Source: Chryseomonas sp014190935
Lineage (GTDB): Bacteria; Pseudomonadota; Gammaproteobacteria; Pseudomonadales; Pseudomonadaceae
NCBI RefSeq assembly: GCF_014190935.1
Contig: NZ_JACHVV010000001.1
Coordinates: forward strand, 1,364,001 to 1,428,000
Direction of reading: 5' to 3'
Length of the DNA: 64,000 nt
Of the stretch, positions 12,213 through 21,981 are shown one piece after another (the stretch's first letter is position 1; every line of letters starts with the position of its first letter). The notes beneath the pieces were generated by a model. That model was not told the DNA's origin and did no database searches. It saw only the letters and a list, made by a program, of their open reading frames with translations. The translations under genes were made by a program, and so were the position numbers.

Positions 12213-13142
12213 ATGACCCCATTGACGACGATCCAGCCGCTGCCTGGCAACGCGGTGCCAGCATCGCCGCGGACGCTGTTCACCAGCCCGGCGATAACCC
12301 GGGAAGAGCGCCGCGAGCATCTGACGATGGTGCTCCTGCTGCTGCCCGCCCTGCTGATGGTGGTCGTGTTGCTGGTCCTGCCGCTGCTCTGGCTGGGCGT
12401 GCAATCCGTACAGGGTGAGGACGCCCTGTCGCTGGCCAACTACACCCGCATCTTCACCGAAGCCATCTACTGGGACACCTTTGGCACGACACTGCAGATC
12501 AGCGTCATCGTGACCGTCCTGTCCATCCTGCTGGGCTTTCCCGTCGCCTATGCCGCGGCCCGCACCCGCGGCCTGCTGTCGAGCGTCATCCTGCTCTGCG
12601 TCATCCTGCCTTTCTGGACCAGCGTACTGGTCCGCTCCTATGCCTGGCTGGTGCTCCTGCAGCGTCGCGGCGTGGTCAACCAGACGCTCATCGACCTGGG
12701 TGTCATCAGCCGACCCCTGGAGCTGGTGCACAATGCGACCGGCACCGTGATCGGCACCCTGCACGTCATGCTGCCCTTCATGGTGCTGCCGCTGTACTCG
12801 GTGATGAAGAAAATCCCCAACGACCTGCTGCTGGCGTCCGACAGCCTGGGCGCCCGGCCCTTCTACACCTTCCGCCGGGTATTCCTGCCCATGGCCGCAC
12901 CAGGGGTTATGGCCGGCTCGATCCTGGTCTTCGTCATCTGCCTCGGCTTCTTCATCACTCCGGAACTGCTCGGCGGCGGACGCACCGTGCTGGTGTCGAT
13001 GCTGGTCCAGCGCAACGTCGAGCTCTATCACGCCTGGGGCGCCGCCAGCGCAGTCGGCCTGACACTGCTGGCTGTGGTATTCCTCATCTTCTGGGCGGTG
13101 AACAAGGTGATTCCCATCGAACGTGTGCTGGGGGTGCGCTAA
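12213..13142 (+). CDS. ABC transporter permease, PotB-like
   Basis: 309 aa, six predicted membrane segments. Contains the EAA-type loop SDSLGARPFYTFRRVFLPMAAPG that docks the ATPase, and FITPELLGGGRT near the C-terminus, a signature of spermidine/putrescine permeases of the PotB class. A GGAGG site lies 8 nt before the ATG, 15 nt after the binding-protein stop. Confidence 0.88.
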   Translation: MTPLTTIQPLPGNAVPASPRTLFTSPAITREERREHLTMVLLLLPALLMVVVLLVLPLLWLGVQSVQGEDALSLANYTRIFTEAIYWDTFGTTLQISVIVTVLSILLGFPVAYAAARTRGLLSSVILLCVILPFWTSVLVRSYAWLVLLQRRGVVNQTLIDLGVISRPLELVHNATGTVIGTLHVMLPFMVLPLYSVMKKIPNDLLLASDSLGARPFYTFRRVFLPMAAPGVMAGSILVFVICLGFFITPELLGGGRTVLVSMLVQRNVELYHAWGAASAVGLTLLAVVFLIFWAVNKVIPIERVLGVR

Positions 13143-13936
13143 TGAACATTCGCCAAGGTCTCAAGCCCTCGCGCTTGCTGTTCACCCTGCTGGTAGCGAT
13201 GATCCTGCTGTATCTGGTGCTACCGATCCTGATCGTCGTGCCGATGTCGTTTTCCGAAGCACGCTTTCTGCAATTTCCGCCCAAGGCCTATTCGCTGACC
13301 TGGTACCAGGCCTTCTTCGACAGCCTGGAATGGATGTCGGCGGCCAAGGTGAGCTTCATCACCGCGCTGGCCACCACCGTGATCAGCCTGCCGATCGGCA
13401 TCGCGGCCGCCTACGCCATCAGCAATTCGTCGCTGCGGATCATGCGGACGCTGCAGCTCATTCTGCTGCTGCCCATGATGGTGCCCATCATCCTGATCGC
13501 CGCGGGGGTGTTCTTCGTCTATGCGCGGGTAGGCATCATCAGCACGCTTGCCGGGCTGGTCCTGGCGCACATCATGCTGGCGCTTCCCTATGTGATCATT
13601 GCGGTGCTGGCCGGGCTGCGCAATTTCGACATGACCCAGGAAATGGTCGCGCGCAGCCTGGGCATGAACCGATTCCGCGCCTTCATGGCGGTCACGCTGC
13701 CGCAGATCAAGCCCAGCGTGGTCTCGGCCGCGCTGTTCGCTTTCATCACGTCGCTCGATGAAACCGTGGTGGCGCTGTTCATCTCGGGTGGCAGCAACGA
13801 GACCCTTACCAAGCGGATGTTCACTGCGCTGCGCGACGAGATCGACCCGACCATCGCCGCGATCAGCACCCTGCTGATCGCCATTACCCTGCTGATGGTG
13901 CTGATCGCCGGGCGTGGCGGCAAGGAACGGGCCTAG
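13142..13936 (+). CDS. ABC transporter permease, PotC-like
   Basis: 264 aa, six membrane segments. Carries the EAA-type loop ARSLGMNRFRAFMAVTLPQIKP and the PotC-like FAFITSLDETVVALFISGG. Its ATG shares one base with the preceding stop (TAATG), so it is coupled to the PotB-like gene. Last gene of the plus-strand operon. Confidence 0.88.
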   Translation: MNIRQGLKPSRLLFTLLVAMILLYLVLPILIVVPMSFSEARFLQFPPKAYSLTWYQAFFDSLEWMSAAKVSFITALATTVISLPIGIAAAYAISNSSLRIMRTLQLILLLPMMVPIILIAAGVFFVYARVGIISTLAGLVLAHIMLALPYVIIAVLAGLRNFDMTQEMVARSLGMNRFRAFMAVTLPQIKPSVVSAALFAFITSLDETVVALFISGGSNETLTKRMFTALRDEIDPTIAAISTLLIAITLLMVLIAGRGGKERA

Positions 13937-13941
13937 GCAAG

Positions 13942-13976
13942 GCACGCGGCCTCCAGACCGACTGGAGGCTGCGTGC
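13942..13976 (+). terminator. Terminator hairpin after the PotC-like gene
   Basis: Fifteen-base arms (GCACGC-G-GCCTCCAG against CTGGAGGC-T-GCGTGC, one mismatch) with a 5-nt loop, starting 6 nt after the stop codon. No clear T-run. It separates the plus-strand operon from the convergent ATPase gene. Confidence 0.65.
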
Positions 13977-14189
13977 TGCGACCGTCTGCGTCGCCGGCCT
14001 AGCGGGCTATCCGACAGGACCTTGGTAGACGCGCGCCGCCTTTGGCCTCCAGCCTGCGCTCGGCGTCCCTTTTGGTTTCCACTTCCCGTCCGACCCTGTC
14101 CAGCAGACAAACCCTTAGAGCGTCAGCCGACCAGCGAAGACCAGGCCCAGACAGCGTCCGGGACTGGATAGCGGCGCGATACGGCGGGT

Positions 14190-15278
14190 TCAGGCTGCCC
14201 GGGGTACCACGATGGTGTCTTCCGGGTGCAGGCGCAGCGACAACGGAGCGCCGATCTGCGGCAGGCGCAGATTGCCTTCGTGGTGGCTGGACTGGCGGAA
14301 GCTGATGCGCTGCTTGCCTTCGAGTTCGACGAAGATCTTCAGGCTTTCGCCCTGGAAGACGATGTCGGTCACTAGACCACGCAGTCGGTTCCAGTCGCCG
14401 CCCGCCGTCTCGCTGTCCAGCAGTAACTTCTCGGCCTGGACGGCCAGGAAGAGATCTCCGGAGGGCGGGACGGGACGTGCCGTACGCAGCGGCGTCTGGC
14501 CCAACAGCAATTCGCCGCCATTACCCCGGGCCAGCGGCACCAGGGTGCTTTCGCCGATGAAGCTGGCGACGAAATCGTCGCCCGGATGATCGTGCAGGCG
14601 CCGTGGGGTGTCCACCTGGACCAGCCGGCCGCCCTTCATCACGGCGATGCGATCGCTCATGGTCAGGGCTTCACGCTGGTCGTGGGTGACATAGACCATG
14701 GTGGCACCCAGGCGCTTGTGCAGGGCCCGCAATTCAATCTGCATGACGTCCCGCAGCTGCTTGTCCAGCGCGGACAGGGGTTCGTCCATGAGGATCAGCC
14801 TGGGCTCGAAGACGATGGCCCGGGCCAGCGCCACCCGCTGGCGCTGGCCACCGGACAGCGCAGCGATATCGCGGTCTTCGTAGCCTTTCAGTTCGACCGT
14901 GGCCAGGGCGCGCAACGAACGCTCGCGGGCACTGGCCGCCTTCTCCCCGCGCGCCTTGAGCGGAAAGGCGACGTTTTCCAGCACGTTCATGTGCGGGAAC
15001 AGCGCATAGTTCTGGAACACCACGCCGATGTCACGGCGGTGCGGCGGCATCAGGGTGACGTCGCGCTCCCCGAAGAGGATCCGGCCGGAGCTCACGCGGT
15101 TGAAGCCGCCGAGGATGCTGAGCAAGGTGGTCTTGCCGGAACCGGATGGGCCGAGCAATGACATGAATTCGCCCGCCTCGACCTTGAGGTCGACGTTGTC
15201 CAGTGCCCTGAGGGTGCCGTAGTGCTTGCATACCCGGTCGATGGTGACGGACTCGAAGCCTTCGTTGAAGCCCTGCAT
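14190..15278 (-). CDS. ABC transporter ATP-binding protein, PotA-like
   Basis: 362 aa. Walker A GPSGSGKTT near residue 43, signature LSGGQRQRVALARAI, Walker B LILMDEPLSALD and switch H in VYVTHDQ. A C-terminal TOBE-type region runs from about residue 245 to the end, as in PotA/PotG. AGGAGG lies just before the ATG. It is on the strand opposite the binding protein and permeases, but is the only ATPase nearby and is of the matching class, so it very likely completes that transporter. It follows the flavin oxidase gene after 157 bp; that gap holds a small GCACAG-ATT-CTGTGC palindrome at 15402-15416. Confidence 0.9.
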   Translation of the reverse strand: MQGFNEGFESVTIDRVCKHYGTLRALDNVDLKVEAGEFMSLLGPSGSGKTTLLSILGGFNRVSSGRILFGERDVTLMPPHRRDIGVVFQNYALFPHMNVLENVAFPLKARGEKAASARERSLRALATVELKGYEDRDIAALSGGQRQRVALARAIVFEPRLILMDEPLSALDKQLRDVMQIELRALHKRLGATMVYVTHDQREALTMSDRIAVMKGGRLVQVDTPRRLHDHPGDDFVASFIGESTLVPLARGNGGELLLGQTPLRTARPVPPSGDLFLAVQAEKLLLDSETAGGDWNRLRGLVTDIVFQGESLKIFVELEGKQRISFRQSSHHEGNLRLPQIGAPLSLRLHPEDTIVVPRAA

Positions 15279-15435
15279 GATTCCTCCTGCGGCCTAGGAG
15301 CCGTGAGCCGGTGACGCTGTCATCTGACCATAGGGCCTGCTCGCGGAAATGCTCTTTTGCGCCCTGACCCCATCGCTTCATGCTGTTCTGCAGGGGACCA
15401 CGCACAGATTCTGTGCTGCCAGCAGCGCCCGGCGA

Positions 15436-16719
15436 TCAGCGTCCGATCACATCCAGAAATTGCTGCCAGCCGGCAGCCAGGCGGACGCCCGGCGCGCGAA
15501 AGGCATGCAGGGGAATCGGGCGGAAGCCCTCGGCCACCATCAGGCCGAATTCGGGCTTTTGTCCCAGACTGAGGGCGGCGACCTGCTGGCCCAGATAGGT
15601 CGAGAGCGCGACGCCTCCGCCGTTATAGCCAACGGCATAGAACTGACCGTCGTCCAGGCGGCCGGCATGGGGTAGATAGTCCAGGGTCATGGCGACCAGA
15701 CCGGACCAGCGATGGTCGATGCGAACATCGGCCAGCAATGGAAACACCGTGCCCAGGCTGCGCTGCAGATCGCGGAAGGCGGCTGCCGAATCGGTATTGC
15801 CAAAGGCGCCGCGCCCGCCAAAGATCACGCGGTCGCCGACTCGGCGAAACCAGCGCAGCATCCGCTTGGTATCACCGCAAACCTGGCCGCCCGGCAGGAC
15901 CTGGGCGAGCACTTCCGGCGCCAGCGGTTCGGTGGCGATGATGGCGCTGCGAAAGGGAATCAGCCGGCGGTGCAGGCTGGCGGTCGCCGGCGTCTGACTG
16001 GAGTAGCCGTTGGTGGCGTAGATCACCTGTCGGGCCAGCAGGCTGCCCGCCGGCGTGCTCAGGCGAAAGCCGCTGTCCTCCCGCTGTACCTGGGTGACCG
16101 GGCTGTGCTCGAACAGCCGGCCTTCGCGCTCGAGCAGCGTGCGCGCCAGGCCTCGTGCATAGTTGAGCGGATGGAGACCACCGGCCTTCGGTGTCAACAG
16201 CCCGCCATGGTAGAGCGTCGAACCGGTCAGTTCACGGACCTCCTCCCGGGAGATCATCACCGAGGATGTACCGCCGGTTTCGCGACTGATCCAGTCGGCG
16301 GTGCTCCGCAGCCCTGCCAGGGCATGCTCGGTATGGGCAGCGGCAATGTGCCCACTCAGCTGCAACTGGGCCTCGTGCAGGCCCAGGCGTTCGATGTTTT
16401 CCGTCAGGGCATCGATGGCGGCATAACCCAATCGGTACATCTGCAGGGCCGCGTCACGACCGTGCCGGGCCATCATCCCGGCGAAGCTGGCGCGAAACTT
16501 GGGCGATACCACGCCGCCATTGCGACCACTGGCCCCCCAGGCCAGGCTGTTCGCCTCCAGCACTACCGGCGCCTGACCGGCCTGCACGAGGTGGTGTGCC
16601 GCTGCCAGACCGGTGAAGCCACCCCCCACGATAGCCACATCGCAGCGGTGATCGCCTTGCAGCGACGAAACGTTCGGCGCGGGTACCGCCGTGGCGTTCC
16701 AGAGGGAGTCGGGAATCAT
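15436..16719 (-). CDS. FAD-dependent amine/amino-acid oxidoreductase (DAO family, PuuB-like)
   Basis: 427 aa from ATG 16719 (MIPDSLWNATAVP). FAD-binding Rossmann motif DVAIVGGGFTGLAAAHHL at about residue 29; later GGVVSPKFR and IYATNGYSS; C-terminal WSGLVAMTLDYLPHAG and VGYNGGGVALS, all typical of DAO-type oxidases such as gamma-glutamylputrescine oxidase. It likely oxidises an imported amine or its glutamyl derivative. The open frame extends further upstream but overlaps the HAD gene and lacks FAD-family sequence, so the internal ATG with an AGAGG site is chosen. Confidence 0.82.
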   Translation of the reverse strand: MIPDSLWNATAVPAPNVSSLQGDHRCDVAIVGGGFTGLAAAHHLVQAGQAPVVLEANSLAWGASGRNGGVVSPKFRASFAGMMARHGRDAALQMYRLGYAAIDALTENIERLGLHEAQLQLSGHIAAAHTEHALAGLRSTADWISRETGGTSSVMISREEVRELTGSTLYHGGLLTPKAGGLHPLNYARGLARTLLEREGRLFEHSPVTQVQREDSGFRLSTPAGSLLARQVIYATNGYSSQTPATASLHRRLIPFRSAIIATEPLAPEVLAQVLPGGQVCGDTKRMLRWFRRVGDRVIFGGRGAFGNTDSAAAFRDLQRSLGTVFPLLADVRIDHRWSGLVAMTLDYLPHAGRLDDGQFYAVGYNGGGVALSTYLGQQVAALSLGQKPEFGLMVAEGFRPIPLHAFRAPGVRLAAGWQQFLDVIGR

Positions 16720-16792
16720 CGCAGCCTCTGCCAGGAGAGAAAGGGACAGCGTGCCCGCAAGGCCGTCAGCGCCGACCAGGCGAGCGAGGCGA

Positions 16793-17509
16793 TCAGGCCG
16801 AGCGGCTCGAAAGCTCCGCGTCAACGGCGTCTGCCAGTTGCGCCAGCGAGCGGAAGTGATGGGTCGGCTCGGTGCGCTCGGATTCAAGGGTGCCGCCGGT
16901 GCCCTGCTTGTCGAAGCGCCGCTCGATCCAGCAGGTTGGGTAACCCAGGCGCATGGCGACGCCAATATCGTGATACTGACTCTGGGCGGTGTGGATGATG
17001 TCTTCGAACAGGATACCGTCGGCCGACAGGGCGCCCCGGACGAAGGCGAAGTACTGGGGATCGGGTTTCTCGTAGCGCGAGTCGTCGATGGTGAATTCGT
17101 GATCGAAGGGGTTCTCCAGGGTCTTGGCCATGAAGTCCAATGCCCAGCGCTGGGCATTGGTCATGGCTACCAGCTTGAAGTGCTTGCGCAGGCGCTTGAG
17201 GGCCTCTACCGAATCCGCGAAGGCCGGCCACTCCCTTACCGACTGGGCCAGCCCCTTGGCGTGCGCCTCGCTGTCCGGCAGGCCGAGCTGCGCGGCCATG
17301 AGGTGGTAGCAGCGCTCGAGGTCGTCCGGAAACCAGCCTGCCTCCTTATGGGCGCGGGCATAGCGGTACGCCTGCAGGATATCGTCGTCGCTGTGCGCCT
17401 CGCCGGCTTCGCCACTGACCTTGCGTACGTGGTTGAGGATGCCGGCTTCGAAATCGATGAGCGTGCCGACGACATCGAATGTCATGGCTTTGAAGGGGCG
17501 GAAGGACAT
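16793..17509 (-). CDS. HAD hydrolase, haloacid dehalogenase type II-like
   Basis: 238 aa. Motif I is TFDVVGTLID with nucleophile D12 (V replaces the usual Y), motif II is VAMTNAQ, and the motif III lysine is in RYEKPDPQYFAF. This fits the 2-haloacid dehalogenase-like branch, but members of that branch near polyamine transporters are often phosphatases or of unknown substrate. Starts the minus-strand group HAD-oxidase-ATPase. Confidence 0.82.
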   Translation of the reverse strand: MSFRPFKAMTFDVVGTLIDFEAGILNHVRKVSGEAGEAHSDDDILQAYRYARAHKEAGWFPDDLERCYHLMAAQLGLPDSEAHAKGLAQSVREWPAFADSVEALKRLRKHFKLVAMTNAQRWALDFMAKTLENPFDHEFTIDDSRYEKPDPQYFAFVRGALSADGILFEDIIHTAQSQYHDIGVAMRLGYPTCWIERRFDKQGTGGTLESERTEPTHHFRSLAQLADAVDAELSSRSA

Positions 17510-17841
17510 GGACGAATCTCCTGCGCTGGGCGATGTGAAGTGCCCTCAGTATCCGCGTGCGGGGTTCTGCAGTTGTGTCGTTTTGCGCGGGAGACGGAAC
17601 ACAATCCACTGTTTCGAGGCGCTCGTCCGTCCTAATGTGGCGCCGTCAATCCGAACCGCCGCTACCCTCACGGGCATCCCTTGCGCGCGACCGTCCATGA
17701 GGACTGTTCATGCTGGCCTGAACAATGGCCGCTATGCGTCCTGGGCCCTGGCTGCTATCTATGTTGCCCAGCCTCGATAGCACGCCCTTTGCTGGCGAGC
17801 CAAGGCAGTACTCCCCACCTGGATGATAGAAACACCCGCAA
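17510..17841. other. 332-bp divergent intergenic region
   Basis: Separates the HAD gene and the TPR gene, so it should hold two divergent promoters. The one visible structured element is TGTTCA-N8-TGAACA at 17706-17725, a perfect 6-bp inverted repeat that could be an operator. Nothing else recognised. Confidence 0.35.
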
Positions 17842-19167
17842 ATGTCTAGCCTCTACACCGACCGCTACGACCTGCCCCTGTCCACCTCCTCTGCCCTTGC
17901 CGCCGACCGCTATCGAGCTGGCGTCGACCTGCTGCTGTCGCTCTGGCCCGGGGCGGCCGAAGCGCTGGACGAGGCCATCGCGGCCGATCCCGACTTCGCC
18001 CTGGCGCTGGCAGCGCGGGCGCGGCTGCAAATGATCGACAACCAGGCCGGCGCGGCCCGGGAGACCATCGCGCGGGCACAGCGGCTGGTCGAGCGGCATG
18101 GCACGGAACGCGAGCGCAGTCATGTCGAGGTCGTGCGGCGGCTGATCGCCGGGGAAGCCGCCCCGGCGCTGCAGGGCGCGCTGGAGCATGCCGAGCGCTG
18201 GCCGCGCGACATCCTGATCCTCGGCCTGCCGCTGGGCGCCTTTGGCCTGCTGGCGTTTTCCGGGCGGGCCGATCACGACCAGGCGCGGGTCGACCTCTGC
18301 GAGCGCCATGCCCACCATTTCGCCGCTGACGACTGGTGGTTCCTGACCTACCGCGGCTGGTCCCATGGCGAAAACAACGACGTGGCCCGTGGCCGAGCGC
18401 TCACCGAGCGGGCGCTCGAGCGGCGCCGTCACAACGTCAATGCGGCCCACGCCCTGACCCATGTCCTGCACGAGTCCGGCGACAGCCAGGCCGCGCAGGC
18501 CCTGATCGCCGGCTGGCTGCCCGAGTATCCCCGCCACGGCACCCTGCATGGCCATATCGCCTGGCACGGCGCCCTGGTGGCCCTGGAACAGGGTGACAAC
18601 CAGGGCGCGCTGGACCTCTATCGGCGCTTCGTGGCGCCGGCGGCGTCCACCGCCGGCCCGCTCAATAGAGTCAGCGACAATGCCTCCTTTCTCTGGCGCC
18701 TCGGGCTCTATGGCCATGAGGTGCCCGCCGAGCTGTGGCAGGCCACGGCCGCCAGTGCGAACGGGCTGTTCCAACAGCCGGGACTGGCCTTTGCCGACGT
18801 CCATATGGCGCTGATCGCCGCGGCGACCGGAGATCGGCTGGCGGTGGAAGCCCGGGTCGCCGGACTGGAAAGTCGTCTGCGCGACGGCGCCCTGCCCGCC
18901 GGGCCGGTTGTCCCCCTGCTCTGCCGCGCCCTGCTGGCTTTTGCCGAGGAGGACTACCCGGGTTGCGCCCGGCTGCTGGAGCCGCTGCGCGCCGACGTCC
19001 CCCGCATCGGCGGCAGCGGCGCCCAGCGCGAGGTCATCGAAGACACCCTGCTGGTCGCCCTGCTGCGCGGGGGTGAACAGGCCAGGGCCGCGGCGCTGCT
19101 GGACGAGCGGCTGCACCGGCGGCCCTCGACCCGAGATCGGCGCTGGCAGGCCAGCCTGGCGTTCTGA
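17842..19167 (+). CDS. Tetratricopeptide-repeat protein, TTC38-like
   Basis: 441 aa, soluble and alanine/leucine-rich helical repeats throughout, with no signal peptide. The opening TPR-like helices (AAEALDEAIAADPDFALALAARARL) and the central HNVNAAHALTHVLHESGD segment resemble bacterial tetratricopeptide repeat protein 38 homologues. Biochemical role unknown. Stands alone; its stop lies 9 nt from the convergent glutamine synthetase gene with no terminator between. Confidence 0.75.
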   Translation: MSSLYTDRYDLPLSTSSALAADRYRAGVDLLLSLWPGAAEALDEAIAADPDFALALAARARLQMIDNQAGAARETIARAQRLVERHGTERERSHVEVVRRLIAGEAAPALQGALEHAERWPRDILILGLPLGAFGLLAFSGRADHDQARVDLCERHAHHFAADDWWFLTYRGWSHGENNDVARGRALTERALERRRHNVNAAHALTHVLHESGDSQAAQALIAGWLPEYPRHGTLHGHIAWHGALVALEQGDNQGALDLYRRFVAPAASTAGPLNRVSDNASFLWRLGLYGHEVPAELWQATAASANGLFQQPGLAFADVHMALIAAATGDRLAVEARVAGLESRLRDGALPAGPVVPLLCRALLAFAEEDYPGCARLLEPLRADVPRIGGSGAQREVIEDTLLVALLRGGEQARAAALLDERLHRRPSTRDRRWQASLAF

Positions 19168-19176
19168 AGAACGATG

Positions 19177-20544
19177 TCAGGCGTGGGTCAGATACCAGCG
19201 CCAGTCCTGCTCGCCCACCTCGGCCATGAATTGCCGGTATTCCGCACGCTTGATCGCCAGGTACACCTCGATGAAGCGCTCACCCAATGCCTCCCGGATC
19301 CAGCTGGAGCGCTCCAGCGCCTGCAGCGCGGTCAGCCAGTCGGTGGGCAGGAAGTCGGTGGCCTGCTCGTAGCCGTTGCCGACGATGGCCGGCCCCGGGT
19401 CGCGTTCGTCTTGGATGCCTTCGTGGATGGCGGCGAGGATGGCCGCGGCCGCCAGATAGGGATTGGCATCGGCGCCGCAGATGCGGTGCTCGATGTGGCG
19501 ACTGCTGGCCGGACCGCCGGGTACGCGCAGGGACACGCTGCGGTTGTTGACCCCCCAGCTCTTGGCCAGCGGCGCATAGCTGTTGGCCTGGAAGCGGCGG
19601 TAGGAGTTGGCGTTGGGACAGAAGATCGCCAGGGCCTCCAGCATCCGGTGCTGCATGCCGCCGATGGAATGACGCAGTAGCGGCGTGCCCTGCGGATCTT
19701 CGCTGGCATAGAGGTTGTTGCCCTCGGCGTCGGCCAGACTGACGTGCAGGTGCAGGCCGCTGCCGGCCTGGTCGCCGAACGGCTTGGCCATGAAGCAGGC
19801 CTGCAGGCCATGACGGTTGGCCACGCCCTTGACCAGGCGCTTGTAACGAATGCCTTCGTCGATGGCCTGGAGGGCATCGAAGCGGTGCAGCAGGGTCAAT
19901 TCGAGCTGGCCGGGGGCGTATTCGGAGATGGCCGTGCGCACCGGCAGACCCTGCACCTCGCAGGCGGTGTAGAGGTCATCGAGAAAGGGTTGCAGCTGCT
20001 CCAGCTCGTAGACTCCGTAGACCTGCGGCGCGCCGGGTCGCACGCCATTCATCTGCAGCGCCGGTTGCGGCCGGCCCTGGGCGTCGCGGCTGCGGTCGAG
20101 CAGATAGAACTCCAGCTCCACCGCCATCACCGGCTGGAAGCCGTCGGCCTGCAGCCGCTCGATCACCCGCACCAGGGCATGCCGGGGATCGGCGGGCGTG
20201 GCCGGCAGGCCCTGGGTCGGGTGCATGCTCACCTGCACCTGGCCGGTCGGGGTGCTGCGCCAGGGTTGCAGGGTCAGGCTGCCGGGCAGCGGATAGGTCC
20301 AGCAATCGACATCGGCGACCTCCCAGACCAGGCCGGTGGCCTCGACGTCTTCCCCTTGCAGGGTCAGCGCCAGGATGGAGCTGGGCAGCGGCCGGCCCTC
20401 CTCGTAGATGGCCAGCAATTCGTCACGGTGCAGCAGCTTGCCGCGCGGCACGCCATTGGCATCGATCAGCATGAGTTCGATGCTGCGCACCTCGGGGTGG
20501 GCGGCGAGGAAGTCGCGGGCTTCCTGGGCGTCGGCGAAGTTCAT
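19177..20544 (-). CDS. Glutamine synthetase family protein, gamma-glutamyl-amine synthetase type
   Basis: 455 aa from ATG 20544 (MNFADAQEARDFLAAHP). The catalytic region has MAVELEFYLLD (metal-binding Glu), GDQAGSGLHLHVS and WGVNNRSVSLRVPGG, and the C-terminus has EHRICGADANPYLAAAAILA. The N-terminal ELMLIDANGVPRGKLL is typical of PuuA/SpuI-like enzymes that glutamylate an amine with ATP, not of ammonia-assimilating GlnA. The ATG overlaps the upstream aminotransferase stop (ATGA). The amine substrate is unknown. Confidence 0.88.
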   Translation of the reverse strand: MNFADAQEARDFLAAHPEVRSIELMLIDANGVPRGKLLHRDELLAIYEEGRPLPSSILALTLQGEDVEATGLVWEVADVDCWTYPLPGSLTLQPWRSTPTGQVQVSMHPTQGLPATPADPRHALVRVIERLQADGFQPVMAVELEFYLLDRSRDAQGRPQPALQMNGVRPGAPQVYGVYELEQLQPFLDDLYTACEVQGLPVRTAISEYAPGQLELTLLHRFDALQAIDEGIRYKRLVKGVANRHGLQACFMAKPFGDQAGSGLHLHVSLADAEGNNLYASEDPQGTPLLRHSIGGMQHRMLEALAIFCPNANSYRRFQANSYAPLAKSWGVNNRSVSLRVPGGPASSRHIEHRICGADANPYLAAAAILAAIHEGIQDERDPGPAIVGNGYEQATDFLPTDWLTALQALERSSWIREALGERFIEVYLAIKRAEYRQFMAEVGEQDWRWYLTHA

Positions 20545-21941
20545 GGCTGACACTCCCGGGCGCCGGGCAGCGCCAGCAGTTCGCCGAGGCCCTGGTCGAG
20601 GGTGGCCAGCAGGCAGTCGACGTCCGCTGCATCGAGATCCGGGCAGCACAGGGTCATGTTGTGAAAGGGCGTGATGAGGATGCCCCGGTTGATCAGGTAG
20701 AGGTGCAGCGCCTGCTGCAGGCTGTCGTGGAAGGCGGCTTCCGCCTCGGCGCCGGTGGTGGGCGGCGTGGCGCAGAACTGGAATTCGCAGCGGGCGCCCA
20801 GCTCCGTCACCGACCAGGCCAGGCCATGGCGGGCGATCACCTGGCGCAGGCCAGCGGCCAGTCGCGCCGCCAGCGGCAGCATCCGCGCATAGGCGGCCGG
20901 GGTCATGACCTCTTCCAGGCTGACGCGCAGGCAGCGCATGGCCAGGGCATTGGCCGACAGCGTGGTGCCCATGCCGCTGTGCCCATGGCCGTGGCTGGTC
21001 TCGCTGGCGTGCTGCTGGGCCAGGCGCATGGCCTGGGCCATCTCGTGGCTGCAGCCATAGGCCGAACAGGGCACGCCACCGGCGATGGGCTTGCCGAAGG
21101 TGATGAAGTCCGGCTGGAGATTCCAGGCGCGGGTGCAGCCGCCGGGGCCGGTGGACAGCGTATGGGTCTCGTCGATGATCAGCAGGGTGCCGTACTGCCG
21201 GGTCAGGGCGCGGACCTGCTCCATGAACCCCGGGGCGGGCAGCACCATGCCGATGTTGGTCATGGCCGGTTCGCAGATCAGCGCGGCGACATCGCCTTTC
21301 GCCAATGCCGCCTCCAGCACCGCGAGGTCGTTGAAGGGTACCGCCCGGCTGGTCTCGGCAAGGTTGTGGGCCTGGCCGATCAGGCCGCCGCGGTGCACGG
21401 TGCGCCCCTCCTGATGGCGCACCATGACATCGTCGACGGTGCCGTGGTAGCAGCCGTCGAACACCAGCAGCATCTTGCGATTGGTGATGGCGCGCGCCCA
21501 GCGGATGACATAGCGGTTGGCGTCGGTGGCGGTGGTCGCCACCTGCCAGAACGGCAGGCCGAAGCGCTCGGCGAGCAATTCCCCGGCGACCACCGCATCC
21601 TCGCCGGGCAGCATGGTGGTGAGTCCGCGCGCGCCTTGCTCGGCCAGGGCCCGGGCGATGGGCGCCGGCGAGTGACCGAACATGCTGCCGGTATCGCCCA
21701 GGCAGAAGTCGATGTATTCGTGGCCGTCGACATCATGGAAGCGCGAGCCCTGGGCATGGCTGACGAACAGCGCGCTGGGCATCGACCAGTCGTTCATCCA
21801 GTGCATGGGCACACCGCCAAACAGCGAGTGCCGGGCCCGCTCGGCCAGGGCGAGGGACTTGGGATTGCGCGCCAGGAAGCGCTCGCGTTCGGCCGCGACA
21901 AAGGTCTGCACGGCGGCTTCGCTGATACCACTGGTGGTCAT
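20541..21941 (-). CDS. Class III PLP-dependent aminotransferase
   Basis: 466 aa from ATG 21941. PLP fold type I: VFDGCYHGTVDDV, LLIIDETHTLSTGPGG and catalytic Lys in DFITFGKPIAGGVP. The N-terminal LFGGVPMHWMNDWSMPSALF and HDVDGHEYIDFCLGDTGSMFGHSP segments place it near glutamate-1-semialdehyde aminomutase-like aminotransferases. It probably moves an amino group from an amino-acid or amine substrate made available by the neighbouring SDRs. Translationally coupled to the glutamine synthetase-like gene. Confidence 0.87.
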   Translation of the reverse strand: MTTSGISEAAVQTFVAAERERFLARNPKSLALAERARHSLFGGVPMHWMNDWSMPSALFVSHAQGSRFHDVDGHEYIDFCLGDTGSMFGHSPAPIARALAEQGARGLTTMLPGEDAVVAGELLAERFGLPFWQVATTATDANRYVIRWARAITNRKMLLVFDGCYHGTVDDVMVRHQEGRTVHRGGLIGQAHNLAETSRAVPFNDLAVLEAALAKGDVAALICEPAMTNIGMVLPAPGFMEQVRALTRQYGTLLIIDETHTLSTGPGGCTRAWNLQPDFITFGKPIAGGVPCSAYGCSHEMAQAMRLAQQHASETSHGHGHSGMGTTLSANALAMRCLRVSLEEVMTPAAYARMLPLAARLAAGLRQVIARHGLAWSVTELGARCEFQFCATPPTTGAEAEAAFHDSLQQALHLYLINRGILITPFHNMTLCCPDLDAADVDCLLATLDQGLGELLALPGARECQP

Positions 21942-21981
21942 GTCGGATTCCTCTCGGGATGGAGGGCGAATCGGCCCGGGC

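Noticed and set aside
19177..20544. Housekeeping glnA
   Set aside because: N-terminal sequence and coupling to an aminotransferase suit an amine glutamylating enzyme.
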